Assembly (NCBI GenBank): GCA_963693085.1
Contig: OY856409.1
Span: 657,802,591 to 657,866,590 of the forward strand
Source: Alisma plantago-aquatica
Lineage: Eukaryota; Streptophyta; Magnoliopsida; Alismatales; Alismataceae
Direction: 5' to 3'
Length of the DNA: 64,000 bases
The notes below the pieces were generated by a model. That model saw only the letters and a list, made by a program, of their open reading frames with translations, made no database searches and was not told the origin of the DNA. A program made the translations under genes and the position numbers. This document shows positions 25,561 to 38,104 of this stretch, in pieces; the stretch's first letter is position 1; the number at the start of each line of letters is the position of its first letter.

Positions 25561-28500
25561 GGTCATGACAGGTCAGATGGAGTTATTTCATTCTGATTCG
25601 TCTTCTTTCTGCTTTATATCCATTTTAGTTGATCGAGGTGTGACTCACTCTTTATGACTAGAGAAGTGATAACTAGATGTTCTTTTCTTGTTAGTCGTAG
25701 ATGCAATAGTCTTCACTTAGAAACCCCTTTGGTTGGTTCCACCGAGCTGCGGGAGGTGTGTCCATCCTATGTTCTTTCTTTTTCTCAAGATGCAACATTT
25801 AAGTGGTGCTTATACCACTTGATATACATGGATTCAATGTGATCCTTAGAATGGATACTTTGAAGAAGTATCAGGTGGTCTTGGACTATAGTTCTAAGGT
25901 GGCTATGTTCTGTGGTGGTGATGTTTTGTGGGTCTTCTAAGGAGATATAAAGATTCTTTTGACAAGCTTGATATCAGCGATGACAACATAGAGGCTCATG
26001 AAGCAGGGATGTGAAGCATTTTTGGCACATGTGGTGGATAATAAGGTTAGTAGTTCTAGTATTCAAGAGGTACCAGTTGTTCATGAGTTTGAGTATGTAT
26101 TTCTTGATGAGTTTCCCAGTGTTCCCCCACCCCGAGAGATTGACTTTAAGATCATTCTGGTTCTTGGTACACAACCAATAGCACAGATAGCGTACATGAT
26201 GGCACCAACTGAGATGCAAGAGCTGAAGAAATAATTGCAGGAGTTACTTGAGAAGGGCTTTATCAGGCCTAGCACTTCCCCTTGGGGTGCTCCCATGTTA
26301 TTTGTGAAGAAGAAAGATTGTTCCATGAGGTTGTGCATTGACTATCGACAACTGAACAAGGTGACGATCAAGAACAAGTATCCTTTGCCACAGATATATG
26401 ATCTGTTTGACCAATTGAGAGGTGTGATAGTGTTCTCAAAGATAGATCTGAGGTCAAGATATCACCAGATGCAGATTAAGGCGGATGACATACCCAAGTA
26501 AGCTTTTAGGACTCGATATAGTCACTAGGAGTTTGTGGTTATGCCGTTTGGGCTAACCAATGCACCGGCAACATTCGTGGACCTAATGAACAAGGTGTTC
26601 ATGCCTTATCTTGATCATTTCATGGTGGTGTTCATTAACAACATCCTGATCTGCTCCCATGACAGCCAGTAGCATGAGCAACACCTACCGCAGGCGTTGA
26701 CCTTATTGAGACAGCACAAGCTATACGCCAAGTTTAGAAAGTGTAAGTTTTGACCGAAGGAGGTGTCTTTTCTTGGGTATGTGATATCTACCGAGGGCGT
26801 TCATGTGGATCCCAAGAAGGTTCAGCCTGTGTTGGAATGGGAGCATCCAAAGACACTGATAGAGGTGCCCAGTTTCCTTGGCTTGGCAGGCTATTATAGG
26901 AGGTTCATTAAGAACTTATGTATAATGGCGTTACCCCTAACAAAGCTGATGAGGAAAGGTGTGCCATTTGTATGGGATGGCAAGTTTCAATGTTATTTGC
27001 ATCTTTTGAAGGAGAAGTTGGCTAGTGCACCAATTTTGGTTCTGCCAAAACAAGAAAAAGGATACATCATTTTTTGTTATGCCCGTAGAAATCACATTAT
27101 TTAATAAACTCCATCCGACGTCTCTGCCACATGTTCAACTCCTTCTTTGAGAAGATGTATTGTAGATTCTTGTGGTCAGTGAAGATTTGACACTTCTCAC
27201 CATAAAGGTAGTGTCTCCATATCTTTAAAGCATGGACCACCATTGCAAGATCTAGATCATGCGTAGGGTAACTCTCCTCATGTTTCTTAAGTTGCTGTGA
27301 AGTAAAAGAAATCACCTTCTTATCTTGCATCAACACACAACCCTCCATAGACTAACATCTCGGGAAGGTGAACATGGTTATGATGCTTTGAGAAGGAAAT
27401 CTTCCTTATCATCGTCAGCTGATAAGGCACAGTTGTGTTCTTTTGTGTGCCATAAGCGAGACATGTTAGTGTCTCTTTGCAGGATGAATGTGAACTTGAA
27501 GGTCTCCTTGTTGGCAGGCTTGTTGGTCTAGTTATTGGTGAAACCTATGTTGACGTAGCAAATCAGAGATGCATAGCGTGATGATACTGTGATACAGTAA
27601 AGTTTGGAAGCGAGAAGTGTGATGGCTTCCATGAGTTATAGGATGGGACAGTGTGTTACCACGGTAGAGCACCGGTTTCCGATGTTGATAATTTGAGGAA
27701 GTTGGTTTTAGAAGAGGCTCACACTTTAATGTATGCTATGCATCCAAGTAGTACCAAGATGTACCATAATATGAAGGATTTGTATTGGTGGCCCGACTTG
27801 AAGCGACACATAGTTGAGTTTGTGACAAAGTGTCATGTGTGTCAATAGGTTAAGGCAAAACATCAGAAACCTATAGGGAGTTTGCAACTGTTACCTATAC
27901 CAGAGTGGAAATGGGATCATATCACGATGGACCTTGTGGTTGGACTTCCTAGGATAGCCAAAGGTCATGATTCCATAAGGGTAATAGTGGATAGGTTGAC
28001 CAAATCAACATAATTCCTTCCTGTGAAGACAACATATACAACTGAGAAGTTGGCACATGTGTATGTTGAGATTGCTCATTTGCATGGTATCCCAACTACC
28101 ATCGTGTCTGACAGAGGTCCTTAGTTTACCAGTCGCTTTTGGGAGCGTCTGCACAAAACCATGGGTATGTAGTTGAGGCTTAGTATTGCTTTTCACCCGC
28201 GGATAGATGGAAAGTCTAAGAGGACTATACAAACTTTAGACAATTTGTTAAGAGCATGTGTCTAGTAGTTCTTGGGAAGTTGGGATGTACAACTCAGTTT
28301 GATAGATTTTTCCTAAATAACCACTATTAGAGCAGCATCAACATGGCATCGTATAAGGCTTTGTATGAAAGACTTTGTAGATCTCTGTTGTATTGGTACA
28401 AGACTGATGAATATTAGCTTTTAGGTCTTGAGCTTGTGTAGTAGACAATAGAGAAGATTAAGATGATACAACAACAGCTGAAGGCAACCCAGGATAGGAA

Positions 28501-28963
28501 GAAATCTTGTGATGATAATCATCAAAGGTTGTTGGAGTTCCAAGTGGGAGACAAAGTATATCTCAAGGTCTCTCCTTCAAAGGGCGTGCTGAGGTTTGGA
28601 AAGAAGGGTAAGTTGGATCCAAGATATATGAGACCTTACCCTAAGGTGGCATGTGTTGGGAAGGTAGCTTACATGTTGGTGTTACCTCCAAAGTTGCAAA
28701 ACTTGTATCCAGTATTCCACATTTCTATGTTGAGGAAGTTTCATCCTGAAACTGAGTTGGTGTTGCAGCTGGTGGAGGTTGAGTTGGATGAGGACGTGTC
28801 GTATGTGGAGGTTCATGTGTTGATCCTTGATAGAAGGCTGAAGAAATTGAAGAAGAAGGATATAATGTTGGTTAAGGTTTTGTGGCATCACTGTGGCATG
28901 GGGGAATCCACATGGAAGCTTAAAGAAGAAATGCATAGGAAGTACCTGTCTCTTTTCATGTAG
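25561..28963 (+). pseudogene. Pol pseudogene of element E (protease, RT, RNase H, integrase, chromodomain-like tail)
   Basis: The protease region (ILVDRGVTHS, where a D-T/S-G-A motif is expected) is at about 25,620. RT spans about 26,085-26,760 ([30 protein letters not shown]). The catalytic box reads FINNIL at 26,631-26,648 where FIDDIL is expected, so both metal-binding Asp are lost. RNase H follows, but about 270 bp of it are inverted (27,083-27,352). Integrase carries the HHCC zinc region (HPSSTKMYHNMKDLYWWPD, CHVCQ) and [14 protein letters not shown]. The C-terminus (28,463-28,963) has the GDKVYLKVSP core and a chromodomain-like VLILDRRLKKLKKKDIMLVKVLWHH-type tail. Many stops; dead copy. 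Confidence 0.9.
27083..27352 (-). other. Internal inversion within RNase H of element E
   Basis: A minus-strand frame at 27,348-27,097 encodes a clean RNase H segment ([49 protein letters not shown]). It lies between plus-strand pol segments ending KGYIIFC and resuming at GKVNM-type residues before ALRRKSS. Read in reverse, it exactly fills the missing piece, so this is a local inversion rather than a second element. Boundaries are accurate to about 10 bp. Confidence 0.85.
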
Positions 28964-29000
28964 GATTTCAGGGGTGAAATCCTAGTTAGGGGTTTATGGT

Positions 29001-30026
29001 TGTAAGACCCCAGACATGGCTTCATGCTTGATCTTGATTGCTTTGCTTAATAAGATGCTTAAACCTTAATCTAATCACGTGATGCACATTAATAACATGT
29101 GACATGTTTATGCTTTTAGTTTGGTTCAGTTTGGATGATGATTGAGCTAGTTATGCTTATTTTGGACCAAATTGAAATTTACCCATGTTGAGGGTTATAT
29201 TGCAATATGTCAAATGTAGGTTGTTTCTTTTGTTCCTTATCATCATGAGAGAGAGAATGATGCTTAGGGGTGCCTTTTTGGACCTTGGATGATGAGGTGG
29301 CATTATGTGTTGATGCTAGGGTTTGCTTGGGTTTTATGGATGCTTGTGTTCATTGTGGTGTCGACCGTGTGGGTGTTAATATTTGTAGCAACTGAAGTGC
29401 TTCATGTTTGGTTGTGTTTCGACCAAAGCACCTTCCCTTGGTTGGTTTGTTTCATCCTATGTGTTTTTCCTTGGTTTTGGTCGATAGGGTTGGCTTGGTG
29501 CTTGGTGTTTCGATCTTTGTCTTGGGTGGACATGGGTAGCAGTCGCTACCATGTCATGCTTTAGTTTTTCTTCGACTGAAGGTGGGTAGTGGACCTAGTG
29601 GTTGCTACCAAGCTTTGTTTTTATCACCCTTAAATGCATTCATGTCTAGAATGCTTGCATGGATGTGGCTTTGTGGGACATGTGTCCTTTTGGTGCTCTC
29701 ATATCTTGACACATCATGATATTTCCCTCCCTCCTACCCTTGAGTATATATTCTCCTTCTTTCACATGCAAGTATCCCCTTTAGCTCTTTTCTTCCTCTC
29801 TTCTTCCTTGTGTTCAGCTTTGAGCTTGGTGGAGTAAGAGAAGGTGCTGACCTTGGAGCCTGGTGGTCGGTCACCTTTGCATGAGGTGATCTAAGGCTTG
29901 ATCATCTTCTTTGTGGTGGTTCTTGGTGATCATTGACCTTGGTAAGTTGTTATCTTTCTTTGATCTCATTTCCTTTGAATCATATCTCTTCTTCCTTCTT
30001 GGCTGTGAGACTATGGATCACCATGG
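29001..30026 (+). repeat. 3' LTR of element E, truncated by element A
   Basis: Starts TGTAAGACCCC after a GTTAGGGGTTTATGGT polypurine-like tract. It is collinear with the 5' LTR from 12,614 up to GATCACCATGG and then stops where element A begins. It lacks hAT MITE 1 and so shows the empty site at 29,636-29,643. A putative TATA box lies at 29,745-29,751. Confidence 0.85.
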
Positions 30027-30495
30027 TTGTGATGACTGCTATCAAACTGACAGCCAAATCACACAGTAATTACACAGAATAACCATTAACAGCGGATTAA
30101 CGAAGATCACTAAAAATTAAAACCATTTTGCAAAGGAAGAACCAAAGCCATGTATACATCATGGTTCACATTGTACATACATTGTACTATCTCATCTCGA
30201 GGATATCATATACCAGTTGCTTTGCCCAAACATATACATAAGCAACATAAAACCTCTTGGCATACAAGACAAAATCTCATATCATTTATAAAACCATTAC
30301 GTACTAACTCCCAAGGACTTGAAAGTACAAAGACGACACATAGGACTTATATCTATAAGACACGACAGACAACACACTCAACCTGAGCTGCTACTACTAT
30401 CCCTATTGTTGTTCTTCTCCCTCTGCTAGTAGGGTCGCTACCTCCTCGACTACTTCCACCTAAATATGTTGGGACTAATGAGGTGAGACAAAAGT

Positions 30496-30521
30496 CCCAG
30501 CGAGAGATACAACTCTCTGCC
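30496..30521 (-). promoter_or_regulatory. Conserved LTR hairpin in A
   Basis: Minus strand GGCAGAGAGTTGTATCTCTC followed by GCTGGGA; same module as in E, B and D. Confidence 0.6.
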
Positions 30522-32100
30522 AACAAAAATATTATCACAGGTAAATAGTATAAAACTGAGCATAGGATCTTTTATATTAATAATCAAGATTAATCACTAT
30601 TTATAAGCAGAACAGAGCAATATCATCTTTTAAAGCAATGCAGCTATCTATGATAGAGATATAAATCATCTATTCACTTTATAAGGAATACAAAGAACAC
30701 ATATAACATCTATCCATTTAAGATGTATAAAAGTAATGCAACATCATCCAATGTTTCCATATTCAATCCTTAAGCAAATACGCTACACGACTGATTACAT
30801 ATTTACAATCACACTTATGCCCTGAGGAGATGAGGTATACCGCTCATGCTCCAACTGACCATGGCTACGTAAAGCATCGGTACCATACAAGTTTAAAGGA
30901 TGAGTCGGCTTCCAAGACCTCACCTATCTCAGTCAGTAAGAGACCACTGGCAGTGACATCACATGTCAAACTATAATTAGCTTGCCAGGGTATAGTGGCA
31001 TTTTCACTATAGAGTTACAACCACAACATGCACTCTCTTCAGGGAGATCACACAACAATCCTCGGTATATTAATATTGAGTCATGTCATATAGCCATACT
31101 CTTATGATGATGAGGGAGATCATACATCAATCCCTATTTGGACATAAGGATATTTTTGCCCATAACCCCACATATTAAAAAATATGCTCTCTAGGTTAAA
31201 CTCATTTCACCATTCAGCAAATTCTAACATTGAATTGATATATGGCCAGAGCAACTACATGATAAGGTTCCACTTGATTAATTAGGTGCATTACAATATC
31301 TTTTATCATCAACCAAGTTACAAGCATGAATTATAACAGATGCTACAAAGAAAGGTGTAATACATTTCTCAAGTACTTTCCTAATCTTTGGAACACATTG
31401 AATGCATAACACTCGGGATCTCAGTCCCTTATCACATTGCTGAGGATTCTCATCCCATCATCATCATGATTGCTAGATATGGGTATTCAAACCCTTAGTT
31501 TATCACTGAACATTGTCACCACTTATCAGGTAACTATTACCTCTAGATCCTCAGACCCAGGCACACATTATACTTGTTGCACAAATATTTCACATGGCTC
31601 ACAAGGCCCATTTAATCTGTATCATATGAAACATCATAGCTCATACATGGCTATGCTCATCATCTCATGATACATGCATGGTTAGTATTTCATGGTAAAA
31701 ATAATATCAATTACATATCATCACCATGCACTACAAGAGAAATACAACCTTTCCATTGTTTGGGTTAGGGTTTCCCTTTTTTAGCCGATTAGGGTTTCAA
31801 GTTCATATTATCAAGAATCGAAACCTTAATTCATAGCTCCACACTTATTAGGAGCATACAATGATAAGTATTCAATCATACTTGTTTATTCTCATCATTT
31901 ATGATTAAATTATTATCACACAAAGTATGAGTTTCTCTCTCATTCTCACTAGGATATTGATTACATCACACTTTATTAAGTTGGCTCAACCCTTTTCTCA
32001 AGGTACATTGGCCTACACTTATCAAAATGCATTACACTCTTTACATCTTAATGTATCATTTAACATAACACACTTCATGTGTTACTCAATCAAGTATATT

Positions 32101-32400
32101 GGATTTGAGGTGCTTACCTCCATATTGGTTTTGAGGTGCTTCCACCATATTGGGCTAGAGGTGTATGCTTACTACCACATCATCCAAGAGGTGTGTGCTT
32201 ACCACCATATCGTCCAAGAGGTGTGTGCTTATCACCATATTGTCCAAGATGTGTGTGCTTATCACCATTTCGTCCAAGAGGTGTGTGCTTATCACCATAT
32301 CATCCCAGAGGTGTGTGCTTATCACCATATTGTCCAAGAGGTGTGTGCTTATCACCATATCATCCATATTGGGTTTCATTACCATATCGGGTTAGAGGTG
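32101..32400 (-). repeat. 30-bp minisatellite in LTR of A
   Basis: About seven well-kept 30-bp units (32,161-32,370, each with GTGTGTGCTTATCACCATAT and a TCCAAGAG end) plus degraded flanking units. Because 30 is a multiple of 3, long frames stay open on both strands, which produces spurious repetitive proteins. The LTRs of B and D carry different repeats at the corresponding region. Confidence 0.9.
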
Positions 32401-32912
32401 CTTCAACCCGATATCAGTTTGTGCCATGATGATGTCATCATCATCAAGCTCTAGACTTTCATCCCTTACTATTCTAGTTCATGAACAACAGTCCTATGCA
32501 ACTATTAGAACTCATAGAATCATCAATCATTCAAGAAAAAATGAAATTGAAAGTAGATAAACACGTATAGCAAGATTGAAGGTGAATAATAACATGATTG
32601 GGTTCAAGTTATATAACCCGCCTCAAGAACAACTTCAAATCTCCAAGCTCCAAAGATTCACATTCCCAAGGTTGAAGATAAACTTATCAAATATCTAAGA
32701 CTTGTTTACAACTCCTCTATATGCAAAGAATCACCATAGATAAGAACTTGGTGAAGAAGAAAAGAAAGGAAGAATCACAACTCAAGATTCATGCTTCAGC
32801 CAAGGCTGAAGATGACCATGGCTTCACCTTAAGCTTAAGGCTCAAGCTCCTCCTTGATCCCCAAATACTATGCACGATATCTAAGAGAAAAAGAGTTGTA
32901 GGATTCGAAAAG

Positions 32913-32945
32913 TTTCACTAGTAGGTGAAAGGAGTGGTATATATA
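32913..32945 (-). promoter_or_regulatory. Putative TATA box and downstream hairpin in LTR of A
   Basis: Minus-strand TATATATACC (32,945-32,936), then TTTCAC (32,930-32,925), a 6-nt loop and GTGAAA (32,918-32,913). The equivalent place in B has CTTTCA, 6 nt, TGAAAG. The hairpin lies about where transcription should start. Confidence 0.5.
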
Positions 32946-33713
32946 ATTGAGGCTCATGAGAGAGTGTATAAGAGGTGTCATCACCTTACACTACTAGGTG
33001 ACACATGTCTATGCATGGGTTGACACATGTCCATGCATGCACACATATTTATCTTGACATGAAAAACTCTTGGGGATAATCTAGGGATAAGATTTTGGCC
33101 ATCAATTATCTTGTTGAACAAGATATTTCAACCCAACATCACTTTATTCACAAACTGATACAACTTTTCTAAGGAAAGTTGTAAATCGATATCCATCACC
33201 TTCTTGAGGTGCTTAACTCATCATGGCCTTTGCCAAGAGTTGAAAAAAAGATATGGGACCTCCTCTATGGCTTCTTGGATGATAGGTACTCCCATATAAG
33301 CTCTACAACTCAATACAACTCATTTTAGGGTTTCAACTATACAACTCTTCTTGGTCTATTCATCACCAAGAATACCATCACTCAAATATAATTCAAACAT
33401 GGTGCCTCTTTATTTCTATCTCCTCTAGATGATTATAAGAGAGAGTAGGGACACTCTACATGTGGTAATTTTCATATTAACCCTACATTTTCGGTAAATT
33501 GCAATTTGCACCCAAACTATCATATAATGCACAAATAGTTTGCAAATAAACTCAAACTTGAAAATAAACTCTCCTTGAGTCTTAATTACTTTTAAAAAGA
33601 TTAAAACCGATTTATAAATAACTTACTTAAGCAAAACTTCTAGGGTTATGGCATAACCTAGGTCAGGGATGCTACAATTATCAACCCCTAATAGGGATTT
33701 CGTCCCCAAAATC

Positions 33714-36712
33714 TCAAGAGAAAAGAGAAGGGTACTTCCTCCCCATTTCTTCCTCCAACTCCCATCTGGCTTCTTCAATGCCATGGTGATGCCAGAGAAC
33801 ATTCACAAGAACTATGTCTTTCTTTTTCAACTTCTTGATTTTTCTGTCAAGAATCATCATTGGACCTTCCACATAGGATATATCTTCATTCACTTCTACC
33901 TCTACAGGTTGCAACACCAACTCTTTATCAGGATGACACTTTCTCAGCATAGATATATGAAACATTGGATGTAGTCTATGTAGCTCAGGTGGCAACTCCA
34001 ACCTATAGGCTACCTTTCCAATCCATTTTGTCACTGGGTAAGGTCCCATAAATCTAGGAGCTAACTTACCCTTTTTCCCAAATCTGAAAACACCTTTACA
34101 AGGAGAGACCTTGAGATACACCCTATCTCCAACTTGGAATTCTAAAGGTCTACGACGTTTATCAGCATATGACTTTTGTCTATCCTGTGCAGCCTTCAAC
34201 TATTGTTGTATTACTTTAATCTTGTTAGTTGTCTGTTTCACTAATTCAGGACCCAGAAGTTGGTATTCTCATGTCTCATACCAGCATAACAGAGATCTAC
34301 AATGTCTACTACATAACGCTTCATATGGTGCCATATCCATACTTTTCTGATAACTATTGTTGTAGGCAAACTCTATTAAGCTCAAGTGTAAGTCCTAACT
34401 TCCTACAAACTGAAGAACACATGCCCTAAGCAAGTCCTCCAAAGTCTGTATAGTCCTTTCAGATTGTCCATCTGTCAGAGGGTGAAAAGTTGTGCTAAAC
34501 TTTAGCTGCGTACCCAAGGATTTATGTAGTCGTTCCCAAAAATGACTTATAAACCGAGGACCTCTATCAGACACAATTGTGGCTAGAACTCCTTGTAACC
34601 GCACTATCTCATCTATGTAGATATGTGCAAGTTTTTCAGCAGTATAGGTTGTTTTAATAGGAAGAAAATGTGCTGACTTAGTCAACCTATCAACTATCAC
34701 CCAAATGGAATCTTGACTTTTGGCCATTCTGGGTAGACCAACCACAAAGTCCATTGTCACATGATCCCATTTCCACTGCGGTATAGGTAAGGTTTGCAAT
34801 GTTCCTGTAGGCTTCTGGTGTTCTGCTTTAACTTGTTGACACACTGGACACCACATTACAAACTAAGCTACATCCTTCTTCAAACCAGGCCACCAATACA
34901 TATCTTTTGAGTTATGATACATTTTAGTACTCCCCGGATGCATTGCATATATGGATGAATGATATTCCTCCATAACTATCTTTCTTAAGTCATTGGCATC
35001 AGGTACTACCATCCTACCATGGTAACAGACTACCTCATCCTCTGACTCATGGAAACCGTCTCATTTCTCACTACCATACTCTGACCTGATCTGCTGAATC
35101 ATAGTATCAGCCTATTGTGCCTCTTTAATATGTTGTCTTAGAGTAGGTTTCACATGCATATCAGCCAACAATCCAACTAGCAAAGATACTTTTAATTGTA
35201 GATTTATTTGTCTCAAAGAGACAAACATGTCCCGTTTAAAGCACATTAAAGAATTCAAACGTGCTTTATCTATCGGTGGAGATGAAGATTTTCTACTTAG
35301 TGCATCTGCCACCACATTAGCTTTTATTGGATGATAATTAATTGTACAACCGTAGTCCTTGATTGATTCCATCCAATGGCATTGTCTCATGTTCAACTCA
35401 TGTTGTGAGAAGATGTACTTCAAGTTTTTATGGTCTGTGAAAATCTGACACATTTCTCCATAAAGATAATGCCTCCAAATCTTCAACGTGTTAACCACTA
35501 CAACTAACTCTAGATCATGTGTCAGATAATTCTCCTCATGTTTCTTAAGCTGTTGGGAAGAAAAAGAAACTACATGATCACTCTGCATCAGCACACATCC
35601 TAGACCATTCTTAGAGGCATCAAAGAAAATAATGTATCCCTTTCCCTGCTCAGGTAAAACCAACACAGGTGCACTAGTCAACCTTTCTTTCAACAACTAG
35701 AAAGAACATTGACACTTGTCATTCCAGATAAAAGGAACCTCCTTCCTGGTCAACCTAGTTAGGGGTAATGCTACATAACTGAAGTCTTTAATAAACCTTC
35801 TATAGTAACCTGCCAGACCTAAGAAACTGTGAATCTCAATTGGTGTCTTCGGCTATTCCCACTCTACAACAGACTCCACTTTATGTGGATCAACACAAAC
35901 TCCTGAAGCAGATATGATGTGTCCTAGGAAAGACACTTCTGACAACCAGAACTCACACTTGCTAAACTTAACATATAGCATAGCTTGTGCTGTCTCAACA
36001 AAGTCAAGGCTTGACGAAGGTGTTGTTCATGTTGTTGACCATCTCTACTGCATATCAGGATGTCGTCTATGAAGACCACTATGAACTGATCAAGGAATGG
36101 CCAGAAGATTCTATTCATCAGCTCCATGAATGCAACTGGTGCATTAGTTAGTCCAAACGACATAACTACAAACTCATAATGACTGTACCTTGTCCTAAAG
36201 GATGACTTAGGTATGTCACTCTCCTTGATATGTAACTGATGATATCCTGACCTTAGATCTATCTTAGAGAACACTGTTGCACCACACAACTGGTCAAACA
36301 GATCATCTATCCTTGGCAGAGGATATTTGTTCTTTATAGACACCTTGTTAAGCTGTCTATAGTCTATGCATAACCTCATAGACCTGTCCTTTTTAACAAA
36401 AAGAGTTGGATCATCCCATGGCAAAGTACTCGGTCAAATGAAACCTTTCCCAAGCAACTCCTGTAACTATTTCTTGAGTTCTGCCATCTCAGCAGGCACC
36501 ATCCTATAAGGTGTTTGGACTATGGGTTGCGTACCTAGAATTAGATTAATCTCAAAATCAATCTCTCAAGGTGGAGGATTATCTGGAAATCCTTCAAGAA
36601 ACACATCCTTGAATTCCCTAACAAAAGGAACTTCAGGAAGACTAGGACTTTCTACTTTGGTATCTACCATATGTGCCAAGAATGCTTCACATCCTTTTCG
36701 CATCAGTCTCTT
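33714..36712 (-). pseudogene. Pol of element A, 5'-truncated, lightly broken
   Basis: Minus-strand order: linker ([27 protein letters not shown]) at about 36,650-36,500; RT ([48 protein letters not shown] intact at about 36,056-36,073); a frameshift near 35,980; RT end and RNase H (35,696-35,112: [34 protein letters not shown]); integrase with WWPGLKKDV and CPVCQ, then TMDFVVGLP, SDRGP and DGQSERT as catalytic D, D and E; and a chromodomain-like tail ending at 33,714 (RKYPSLFS). A handful of stops and one frameshift disable it. The N-terminal cut is the insertion point of B. Confidence 0.9.
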
Positions 36713-38104
36713 TGTAACATCCTTGGCCTGGGTTATGCTTTAACCCTAGATGTTTAGTTTAAGAAAGATAATTATATGCTTGCTCTTATCTTTTGAAAAG
36801 TAATTAAGGCTCAAGAGGAACTTATGTTTCAATTATAGTCCTTTTTGAATAATACTGAAAACAATGTTTTGCCCGTTTTGGACTAAAGTGCAAATTACCC
36901 AAGTTGAGGGGTTAACTTGCAAATTTTACATGGTAAAATGTTCCTTAAGTGTTGAAGCATCATAAGAATGAGAATGATGCAGAGGTATGGCTTGTGAAAT
37001 CCTGAGCACCAAGAAAGAGCCTATAAAGCAATGTTGTGCATTAAAACCTAGTTTTGGTGTAATGTGCAATTTACCCAAAACCTAGGGTTCAATATGCAAA
37101 ATACCACTTATAGAGAGTCCATAATGTTTCTTGGTATTAGTTATAAACAATAAAATTAGAGGGGCATCTCATTTGAATCTCTATGGAGGAGAGAGAATCT
37201 TGATATTAAAATAATCAAGATTTAAGCATAATTGAAACCCTAATTCAATTTAATGCAAAAATAATTATATTAATGGGAGTGCCCTTCAACCAAAAATGTG
37301 ATGGTTGAATTTATATAAGTATGGACGTCCTTGTGCCTTGCAATGGCACCGAAATATCTAAAGTGAGTGGAGAGCCCACTCACATTAGTTAAAGAAAAAG
37401 TAATATCCACTAATTTTTGGATATTATTATTATATTGATTAAGGTGCTTAATTTGTTTTCTTTTAATTCGTGGATAAAGAAGAGGATTTCGAATGGGAGG
37501 ATGATGGCTTCGTATGCAAGGAAGTGAGGGGGATAAGTGGCACCAATTTAGGGAAATGAAGGATTTTTATAACACTTTCTCTCTCTTGAATTTCCCTTCT
37601 ATACACTCCATTTTTCACCCACATGAAAGGCTTTTTCAGCTCTTCTTTCTTTCCTTGTTTTGTCTGAACACAAGGGAGCTTACGAGAAACCGGAGGACGT
37701 ACCCCAACCTGTAGGTGAGCTCCTTAATCATCTTCAACCTTGATTTCATGGTGGAAATCGAAATTCAATGCTTATTTTCTTCTTTTCTCCATTCAATCTT
37801 CAACTTTAGCCATTCTTTTCACTCAAATACTTGAGGACGGAGCTTGGGAAGTTGAGAAAGCTTCATTCAACATTAAAGACATGAATCTTGAAGCTTGTAT
37901 TCAACTTTGAAGGCAGGTTATATAACTTCAACCCTTAAATGTTATTATTGATTTCATTTCTTCATCATATGTTGAATCTTTCTTCTTTCCCGAAATTCCA
38001 TTTGATTAGTTGATGAAATAACCATAAGAATCATTGGGAATTTGAAAGTTTTGAAACTTGAAGATTATGATGTCATCTTATCACACACCTCAATAAATAT
38101 CATG

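Larger units (their letters stand above)
12614..30026 (+). mobile_element. Element E: old Ty3/gypsy retrotransposon (Tekay/Del-like chromovirus) with nested insertions
   Basis: The 5' LTR (12,614-24,192 including insertions), primer site, gag, pol and 3' LTR (from 29,001) are all present in order. The LTRs begin TGTAAGACCCC and their first several hundred bases differ by roughly 15 percent by eye, so the insertion is old. The 3' LTR is cut at 30,026 where element A begins. Gag and pol are full of stops. Protease, reverse transcriptase, RNase H and integrase are followed by a chromodomain-like tail, and the LTR is about 4 kb once insertions are removed. Both features point to the Tekay/Del lineage; the lineage call is inference. 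Confidence 0.85.
30028..33676 (-). repeat. 3' LTR of element A
   Basis: 3,649 bp. On the minus strand it starts TGTAGCATCCCTGACC and ends CAGTCATCACA. It contains the conserved LTR modules (TATA region at 32,936-32,945, a hairpin at 32,913-32,930, the CCATAGATCCAT-type block near 31,240, the GAGAG/CTCTC hairpin at 30,496-30,521) and its own 30-bp minisatellite. Confidence 0.85.
30028..36712 (-). mobile_element. Element A: Ty3/gypsy retrotransposon (-), 5' part missing
   Basis: On the minus strand, pol is followed by a purine tract (AGGGGTTGATAA) and a 3' LTR. At its low-coordinate end it abuts, and appears to have landed in, the 3' LTR of element E. At 36,712 its pol is interrupted by the 5' LTR of element B. 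The gag, primer site and 5' LTR expected beyond that point are not found in the window. The family is the same as E, B and D by LTR start (TGTAGCATCCCTGACC) and pol. It has far fewer stops than E. Confidence 0.85.

Noticed and set aside
32161..32370. CRISPR-like regular repeat
   Set aside because: The units are directly abutting 30-mers without unique spacers, inside a plant LTR.
31927..32454. 175-codon open frame with a repeated VCAYHHIVQE-like motif
   Set aside because: It is the 30-bp minisatellite of the A LTR read in frame. Both strands and several frames are open for the same reason, and there is no domain.
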